Shown here in pieces: positions 58,038 through 64,000 of a stretch of 64,000 nucleotides of DNA; within the stretch, counting starts at the first letter, position 1; the number at the start of each line of letters is the position of its first letter. The DNA comes from Istiophorus platypterus (taxonomy: Eukaryota > Chordata > Actinopteri > Istiophoriformes > Istiophoridae): the NCBI GenBank assembly GCA_016859345.1, contig CM029134.1, positions 8,849,560 to 8,913,559 on the forward strand, written 5' to 3'. Made by a program: the position numbers and the translations under genes. Under the pieces are notes generated by a model, which was not told the DNA's origin, did not search any database, and was given only the letters and a program-made list of their open reading frames with translations.

Positions 58038-61000
58038 CCGGTGGACTCATAATCATTACATAGAGGTATGTGTGAGATCATCTCATTCAGACGTGCCTAG
58101 ACTACCAGGGAAACTACACACCGAGGCGTGTTTCTGGACAATAGCTCCGCGCTGATTTTCTTTGCACAGCTGGGTTTGGTCACAGCAGACACTGTGACTT
58201 CAGAGTTTATTGACATCTGAATAAATCGGCATAATCGAGCTGACATTTGTATAAACAGAGGAGCCGACTGTATGCTACTGTAATGGAAAACTTTGCCTCA
58301 ATGAGCCACGGTTAAAAAGAAGTAAAGAAACAAAACTAGGGAAGCATGAAATGTAAAATCACTTATATTGTTTCCCCTCACTGCATCAGTGTTATGCCTC
58401 CCTTTAAGAGACTTCATTATGTTCCAGCAGCAGTATATGACTGGAGATCGGTGTAGCACACCTTGCTCTTTCCTCTCCCCTCCACCAGCCTCCGATCTAT
58501 ATTGTGACCTTTGGAGGGGACTCGGACCTATAGGTTGGGAACCCCTGAACTAAACATCTGATTGGTATGAGCTGTAGTTAGGACTAGCTTCACCTCAACC
58601 TGCCGCAAAACTTAAGTAAAACGATGTGAAAATACTTCATTACAAAATCCCACAAGGGTGCAAGTATAGAAGTGTTATTAGCAAAATGTACTTTGAGTAT
58701 CAAAACCAAAAGTACTCAGCAGAAAAATGTTTCCTGTGAAGGATATATTTTTTGTATTTTACATAATTAGATTATCAATAAAGATGTTTCAAAGCGTAAG
58801 TATTCAAGTAAAGGATCCTGGAACTTCTTCCGCCCCCGTGTTTCAATGCAGATAGAAAATATCAGTTTACAAAGAAAAAAAATCCCCTTAATGTTCATTT
58901 AGTAGCTGTGCTGGAGCTTTAAGTCGTACGTAACCACATGGAGTTTGGTTAATTGCCACGAAACGGTAGATTTTTAATAGCAGTAACTTTTCATTCCACA
59001 AGTAGGAAACTATATGCCTCGCTGGTTTTGCTTCTTTCTCCCTGTTCTGCTGCTTTTTTTATTTCTCATTCCCTCTAATGGCAATTGAGCAAACTCAATC
59101 TGCTGATTGGGACCTCCTGATACAGTTAAAAGCTGCAGAATGGCCACTAAATGGACCTTGAGCTTAGTGTTTTGTCAGCTGCTTTTCGAAGGTCAAATTT
59201 GAACCAGTTAATTTGAGGCTCAAATGATCATATGACAATGACTGTCCTGCAGATGAAAGGCCACTTCTGTGCGTTCTCATCGTCTCTGAGCTCTTGATTT
59301 CTCCTCTTTGCCACAGAAAACCGCCTCATCTTGGATGCCTTTGCCCAGCAGTGCAGCCGAGTCCTCAGCCTCCTCAACAACGGCCGTCTCCTGGAGCCCG
59401 CCTCCTCCTCCTCCCCCTCCCCCTTCACCTCTAGCATCAAGCTGGAAGACACTCAGGGGCTTCGCTGCCCCTCACTGGGGAAGTCAAAACCTGAAGAAAG
59501 CTCCTCCACCACAGACCCAGAGGAGGAGGTGCAACAAAGCCATTTGAACCAACAACAGACCTCCGCCGTGCTCCGCATCTTCACAGACTCCCTACAGGGC
59601 TATCTCCTCTCAGGGCATCAGCAGCAGCAACAGCAGCAGCAACATCTGGCAGCAGGTCTGGAGGAGGAGCAGTGTCTGTCAGTGGCGGAGCCCGGCTCAG
59701 GGGTGTCTCCTCCAAGACACAACCTGGGAGGCTGGGGCTCGCCGACCCCGTCCGAGTCGTACGGCCACCCGTCGTCCACACTGCCTGAGGAGGAAGAGGA
59801 GGAGGAGAGCTGCTGTCCACGCTGCTTGGAGCTGGAACAGGAGGTTTTGTCTCTGCAGCAGGAGAATGAGGAGCTCCGCAACAAGCTGGAGAACATCCCA
59901 GGTGGAGTAACGAAAGCCAAGACTTCACAGGGTTTGGATTCTAAACTATGGAGTGGGAGCCGTGGATGAGTTTAGAGGGTTTTTTTAATAAGCATTCAGT
60001 GGGCTCTCATTCCATGTTTGGAAAATTCATTGTGTTTCTAAACTCTAGGGTTGCAAATAATTAGTATTTTTATTATCGATTAATCTGCCAATTAGTTCCT
60101 CGCTTAATTGATTAATTGTCTTGTCTATAAAATGTCAGAAAACAGTTAAAATTGCCTTTTATAATTTCCCAGAGCCCCAGGTGGTGGCGTCTCTAAGTTG
60201 CTTGTTTCATTTGACCAAAAGGCCAAACCCCCAAAAATATTCACTTCATTATTGTACATGAACAAAAGGAACAGAAAATCCTCACATTTAAGGAGCTGGA
60301 ACAAGCAAATGTGTAGATTTTTTTTATTTGAAACATGGCTAAAACTATCACTACATTATCAAAATATTTAATCAACTAGACGATTCATTGAGAATTTGTT
60401 TCAGCTCTACTCATCTTGTTTTTTTTTATTTTTCCTTTCATTTTTTCATCTCTCTGCATTTTTTGGAAAAAAAACTGAGTTGAAAAGTGTCATTTCAACT
60501 TTTCAAACTGGTACTTTTCCCAAATCTGATTGATGATTTGAAAGTTTTGAATGGCTGCTAGTTGACTTTGTTTTTAGAAAATCTTCAAATAATTATTTTT
60601 ATCAAAACAATCTGCACCTTTATCTGCACAGTGTTTTGCTTTCACGCAGCCCGTCATCATAACTAGCGCTGCAAATAAATACTGACTATTGATCAATATT
60701 TTTGACTAGAATATGTCAGAAAATAGTGAAAAAATATCCATTTTAGTTTCCCAGAGTCCGAGATGCCTCCTTAAGCTTGTTTGTTTTAGCTAATCAACAG
60801 TCCAGAACCAGAAAGTTTTTTACTTTACTATGACGCAACAATGAAAACATCGAATCCTCCTGTTGAGAAAACTACTCTTGAACCAGCAAGGGTTTGACAT
60901 TTTTGCCTGAAAAATGACTAACTCAAAACAGCTGAAGATTGATTTTATGTTGCACAACTAATTTGTTGATTGAATGATCGTTTGAACTCCCGTTTACTGA

Positions 61001-63735
61001 AGCTCTTCCATTAATCTGTAACACATCTTTATAACCAGGCAAAAACAGGTGGTCAAAAGTGTCTTGCGCCCTACTCGGATTAATAAGGGAGGAATTAAAG
61101 CTTATCTGTTATGTATGAGCAATGAGTGTTTACAGGAATTGCATAAAACATCTCCTTACTATACTTGCACAATGTCACATATTGTACAAGGTTAGAGGAC
61201 AAGGTTGCCGTTTCACTTCTTTGTTCTTGCTGTCAATAAATCCAATGAAAAGACCAAAATAACACTTTAAGATTTTTCCAGCCCGAGTCCATTTGCTCCT
61301 AAAAGGATGTAAGTCTTTGAAAACTCATCATGAATAATGTTTCAAACGCAGTAAATACTGCGGTTGAGGCTACATTTTAGCTGTTGAGCATTTACAGCAG
61401 CAGGGCGACATATGTGGGATCAACTCAAAATAAAGGTCAGCCAGTGCACGCTGATGTCTTTGTAATCATTTTTGGACAGCGCCGGAGATGTGTGGCACAG
61501 AGGAGCAGCCCGGATCAGACAGTTCTTACAGGATGATCTCATTGGTAGCTTTGGTCTTTTCACTGGGTTTCCTGATAGTGAGGAACATACCGAATATTTG
61601 CACTAACTTATTTTTGTAACCGCACATTAGGTACTTATACAGTGTGGTGTCTCACATTGATCTGAAAATTTCCAGACATTAGCGTCAAAATGATCTTTTG
61701 AGGAGGGGAGAAAACCATGCAGGGCTATTACTGATTGATTAAACACCAGATGGGTCGTCTCTTTGCTTGCAGAAAACTGTGATGGTGTGTTTGTATATCC
61801 AGTCACATTAGCTTGTGTGGGTTTTTTTTGTTTTTTTTTGTTTTTTTATACAGTTCCCTGTCAAAATGTTCTTGAATACTTCAAGACTGTTCTTGAATTT
61901 CACAACCAGCTGGTCCAGCCGATGCCAGAGGAGCAGCTCACGGAGGTGAGGAACCTGTTTCCTTTACGCCATTCACAGCACAAGAAGTCATTAGCATTGT
62001 GCAAAAACATCAGATCGAATCTATCTTTTGTGGTGTTTTTGTATGAGAGGTGTGAAAATATGAACTTAAAGAAAACTTTCTCTACAGGAAGAAGAACGGC
62101 AAACAGTCTTTGAGGTTGGTGCTTTCATTTGAATATATTTTCATTTGTGCTGTTTTTTTTTTTAAACATGGAAGATTTTCATGTAGATTTGTGTAATTTT
62201 TGCTTCGTGAAACCGAACAGAAACTGATGGCACATTAGTGGCATTGATACTAGGTAATGTACTGCACACCCTGAGAAAACAGCCACACATCCATTTAGTA
62301 AAACAAATGCAACAACGAAAAGGTTAAATCTCAGTTTCAGAGATGACAAAAGTTTAGACAGTGCCGCCAGATTTGGAATAAAAGTAAAAAGCTATGTGAG
62401 GCTGCATTAGCAATTCAAATAAGTAGGTAAACCATGGTGCAGTATGACCGTGGATATACCTGAACTTCCTTTGACCATTGCTCACTGTACGTCTTCATCC
62501 CTCCCCGCAGGGCAGTAAACAGCTCCTGGAGAACTATCCTCTCTTCATCACTAATAAGCAGTGGGACGAAGCCGTCAACTCCTCCAAGAAAGACGGCAGA
62601 CGTCTGCTGCGCTACCTGATACGCTACGTCTTCACCACAGACGAGCTGAAGTTCTCCTGTGGTTTGGGCAAAAGGAAGCGTTCAGTCCACTCAGGGGAGC
62701 CGGGCCTGGAGAGACGGCCGCTCAACCCCGTCAAAGTCAGCTGCCTCAGAGGTACGAGGTCTCTCAGTCTGGAGGAGCGTTAGCGTCGGCCTTCGGTCTG
62801 CGGGCAACTAAGTTAGTACTCGGTGTCTGAATTATCATTTGAACTTAACTCGAGTGCCCCTCGTCCACGGCCCGTGCTCCGGCGGCACCAGCTATCGAGT
62901 TAGTGCTTACTGTCTAAGAGCTCACTGCTCTGTGAAACTGAGACAATGTCCGCGCGGCGAACGCATCTGGCACAGTTTAGATTTTTCGAACGGTCCGGAA
63001 ACAAAAATTTCGGAGGGGGTGTGGGTTGTCTTCATATGTGGCAAAGGAAAGGCAAAGCCGGTTAGTGCACGGCACGTTTCAACGATTCAAAGTGACGCAT
63101 TTCGACAATTCAACACGAGATATAAAAAGGCATTAACACAAGATGTTATAGACGTACAAGGTAGTGTTAAAGAGACATGTAAAAGGGGATTAGAAACAAT
63201 GAAATCAAATAGAACATACGCAGAAAATCACCAGCAACAGCTGATGATAAGCTACGGCTCGGTTTTTGGCCATTGTGTGTCTTCTTGTCCTGAACTCCTC
63301 CCCAACTATTATCCCAACTTTCGCCCTTAGACCATTAATTCATTCACTGCCACTATTAACCGTCTCACATGTCCGGGGTTGCCTACGTGACCTGTCATTT
63401 TAAACTTCTTTTCCTGTCGAAATCAACACTCCCTTTGATTTCCGGTAATGAAAAACACGATTTTGAATCCCTCTTGACCCGAAATCTCCCTGTCAGAGTT
63501 CATCCGGATGCACTGTGCCTCGAACCCGGACTGGTGGATGCCGTCGGAGGAGCAGATCAACAAGGTGTTCAGCGACGCCGTGGGTCACGCCCGTCAGGGC
63601 CGGGCGGTCGGCACCTTCCTCGGCAGCAGTGGCAGCGGCAGCAGCACCAGCAGCCTCTACATGGACAGCTTTGACGGACACCTGTCGCAGGACGAACTGT
63701 ATCTGAAAGGCTGCCAGAACGGCCAGTCAGACTGA
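55872..63735 (+). CDS. bend4: bend4, BEN domain-containing protein 4
   Basis: Five coding exons (55872-56427, 59317-59901, 61854-61945, 62511-62751, 63497-63735) join in frame at GT/AG junctions to give 570 residues; human BEND4 is about 534. The N-terminus MEGEMQPADEGPCAPK is followed by a low-complexity His/Gln/Ser/Pro region with glutamine runs near residues 80-88 and 119-128. The segment LILDAFAQQCSRVLSLLN and an acidic run precede a short coiled coil (ELEQEVLSLQQENEELRNKL, about residues 356-376). The BEN domain occupies about residues 412-545, with KQWDEAVNSSKKDGRRLLRY, GLGKRKRS, NPDWWMPSEEQINKVFSDAV and GHARQGRAVGTFL. BEN domains bind DNA or chromatin partners; BEND4 itself is poorly characterised. 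Divergent from shisa3. Confidence 0.95.
56109..56138 (+). repeat. CAG trinucleotide tract coding polyglutamine (bend4)
   Basis: Run of CAG following CACCAACACCAACACCAG, giving HQHQHQQQQQQQQQHQ in the protein. Confidence 0.93.
56224..56256 (+). repeat. Second CAG tract coding polyglutamine (bend4)
   Basis: About ten consecutive CAG codons after PTP, before RFPCESR. Confidence 0.93.
56805..56862. repeat. Compound (TG)n repeat
   Basis: TG run, TTTATTTACGTGC interruption, TG run. In bend4 intron 1. Confidence 0.9.
57055..57175. promoter_or_regulatory. Possible regulatory element in bend4 intron 1
   Basis: Two ATCAGATAT boxes (57062-57070, 57082-57090), a TAATCAG, ATTAATC and a TTTATCA/GATA motif fall within about 60 bases. 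Homeodomain/GATA motif clustering is suggestive only. Confidence 0.25.
57600..57745. promoter_or_regulatory. Possible regulatory element in bend4 intron 1
   Basis: Dense but non-repetitive sequence with ATTGCAT-like, GTGATTAAAATAAAT, TTTTTAATGAAATTTTATGA motifs, the composition typical of vertebrate conserved non-coding elements. Conservation cannot be tested here. Confidence 0.25.
57791..57825. repeat. G-rich tract (quadruplex potential)
   Basis: Runs of about 14 G and 7 G with further GGG groups within 35 bases, on the bend4 sense strand in intron 1. Confidence 0.85.
57981..58036. repeat. (TG)n microsatellite
   Basis: About 28 uninterrupted TG units in bend4 intron 1. Confidence 0.97.
59317..59901 (+). 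CDS. bend4: bend4 coding exon 2 (conserved helix, acidic run, coiled coil)
   Basis: 585 bases, acceptor ccacag, donor gtggag. Encodes ENRLILDAFAQQCSRVLSLL, a Ser/Pro segment, QTSAVLRIFTDSLQGYLLSG, a third glutamine run (HQQQQQQQQH), LGGWGSPTPSESYGHPSS, an EEEEEEE run and the coiled coil. The exon begins and ends one base into a codon. Confidence 0.95.
60048..60412 (+). mobile_element. AATCGATTAATC-type dispersed repeat, best copy in the window
   Basis: Begins AGGGTTGCAAATAATTAGTA, then ATTATCGATTAATCTG, AAAATGTCAGAAAACAG, CCCAGAGCCC, CACATTTAAGGAGCTGGAA and ends TTTGTTTCAGCTCTACTC. The ends are loosely inverted (GTTGCA / CAGCTC). It has no coding capacity. I recognise the motif order as a common teleost repeat but do not assign a database name. 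Confidence 0.65.
60655..60985 (+). mobile_element. Second degraded copy of the AATCGATTAATC-type repeat
   Basis: Begins AGCGCTGCAAATAAATACTG, contains TATGTCAGAAAATAGTGAAA and TTTCCCAGAGTCCGAGATG in the family order, and ends around GCACAACTAATTTGTTGATT. More diverged than the copy at 60048. Confidence 0.55.
61854..61945 (+). CDS. bend4: bend4 coding exon 3
   Basis: 92-base exon encoding PCQNVLEYFKTVLEFHNQLV then QPMPEEQLTE, the linker before the BEN domain. Acceptor tacag after T-rich tract; phase-0 donor gtgagg. The apparent longer open frame through 62113 simply reads on into the intron. Confidence 0.93.
61946..62510. other. bend4 intron 3
   Basis: 565 bases. It contains the candidate 27-base microexon at 62088-62114; otherwise nothing notable. 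Confidence 0.85.
62088..62114 (+). CDS. bend4: Candidate in-frame bend4 microexon
   Basis: Preceded by CTTTCTCTACAG and followed by GTTGGT. Its 27 bases read EEERQTVFE in the phase-0 frame shared by the flanking exons 3 and 4, with no stop. The weak donor argues for optional use. There is no support beyond sequence. Confidence 0.3.
62511..62751 (+). CDS. bend4: bend4 coding exon 4 (first part of BEN domain)
   Basis: Encodes GSKQLLENYPLFITNKQWDE, AVNSSKKDGRRLLRYLIRYV, FTTDELKFSCGLGKRKRSVH and SGEPGLERRPLNPVKVSCLR plus one base. Acceptor ccccgcag; donor gtacga. The DGRRLLRYLI segment is typical of BEN domains and the basic GKRKRS is a likely DNA-contact or nuclear-localisation element. Confidence 0.97.
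62752..63496. other. bend4 intron 4, unusually CpG-replete
   Basis: 745 bases between donor gtacga and acceptor ctgtcag. Unlike every other intron here it keeps many CG dinucleotides without being G+C-rich, and one + frame is open from 62839 to 63330 (no ATG at its start). No protein family recognised. See findings. Confidence 0.85.
63497..63735 (+). CDS. bend4: bend4 coding exon 5 (end of BEN domain, stop)
   Basis: Completes a Glu codon, then FIRMHCASNPDWWMPSEEQI, NKVFSDAVGHARQGRAVGTF, a Gly/Ser-rich stretch, DSFDGHLSQDELYLKGCQNG and QSD, ending at TGA 63733-63735. The NPDWWMP and HARQGRAVGTFL segments are hallmarks of the BEND4 BEN domain. Confidence 0.97.
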
Positions 63736-64000
63736 AGTTACGGGAGAAATGAAAGACGAAAATGCCTGAAATGTAGCTGTACAACAACATATCCCAGAAC
63801 ACTGACCTTATCCTGTCACTTTACACAGTGAGGAAAACATTCCAGAAGATGTTTATCACACAGATTATAACTACAGTCCTCTTTTCAAATAGTTCTGTAG
63901 CTTTTTTGCCATTTTTATACCTAAAATTTTGTTTAGTCAAAATCAGACTCTTAAGGTGTGTTTTAGATTTAACTGAATTTGAGTCTTCCCTTTTTTTTCC
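63736..64000 (+). other. bend4: bend4 3' UTR (start)
   Basis: A+T-rich sequence after the stop with no further open frame of note. No AATAAA is visible before the window ends, so the mRNA end lies downstream. Confidence 0.7.

Larger units (their letters stand above)
56428..59316. other. bend4 intron 1
   Basis: About 2.9 kb. It contains TG repeats (56805-56862, 57981-58036), a G-rich tract (57791-57825) and two homeodomain/GATA-motif-rich stretches (57055-57175, 57600-57745) that may be regulatory. No other exon supported. Confidence 0.88.
59902..61853. other. bend4 intron 2 with two copies of one dispersed repeat
   Basis: About 2 kb. Two degraded copies of the AATCGATTAATC-type repeat lie in the same orientation at 60048-60412 and 60655-60985. 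The rest is A+T-rich; a T-rich tract precedes the acceptor. Confidence 0.88.

Noticed and set aside
61763..62113. 116-codon + strand frame treated as one exon
   Set aside because: Only 61854-61945 matches BEND4 and is bounded by AG and GT; the rest is intron read-through.

Overview
The window is nuclear DNA of a bony fish, probably a percomorph teleost. It is intron-rich and A+T-rich, full of CA/TG microsatellites, carries degraded copies of short dispersed repeats that I recall from teleost genomes, and its coding exons translate to close relatives of human proteins. Three genes can be assigned: atp8a1 (P4-ATPase phospholipid flippase, + strand, 3' half only, 16 coding exons between 182 and 45073), shisa3 (- strand, two coding exons, 53199 down to 50429) and bend4 (+ strand, five coding exons, 55872-63735). 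The order and orientations match BEND4-SHISA3-ATP8A1 on human 4p13, which supports the atp8a1 assignment over atp8a2. The C-terminus ending in TTKQRTNEW points the same way.

Layout. 1-45073: the last 16 coding exons of atp8a1, running from the P domain through membrane helices M5-M10 to the autoinhibitory tail, separated by introns of 0.3 to 10 kb that hold microsatellites, mobile-element relics and a few possible regulatory stretches. 45074 to about 47745: the atp8a1 3' UTR with an AATAAA at 47721. 47.75-49.8 kb: a tail-to-tail gap between atp8a1 and shisa3. 49.8-53.3 kb: shisa3. 53.3-55.85 kb: a G+C-rich, CpG-rich divergent promoter region between shisa3 and bend4, with C-rich, GAA and 20-bp tandem repeats. 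55.87-63.74 kb: bend4, followed by the start of its 3' UTR, whose end lies outside the window.

The three genes are not known to form one pathway. atp8a1 encodes a phosphatidylserine/phosphatidylethanolamine flippase, shisa3 an ER/endosomal single-pass adaptor that dampens Wnt and FGF receptor maturation, and bend4 a BEN-domain protein expected to bind DNA or chromatin. Their link is conserved neighbourhood and, for shisa3 and bend4, a shared divergent promoter region.

I see no CRISPR array, operon, complete viral element or convincing new gene system. The observations most worth a second look are: two atp8a1 splice acceptors built from TG microsatellites (exons at 39840 and 42573); a possible in-frame 27-nt microexon in bend4 (62088-62114); an unusual CpG-replete, long-open intron in bend4 (62752-63496); glutamine-tract expansion in both shisa3 and bend4; and an inverted compound copy of a dispersed repeat at 31.4-31.8 kb.
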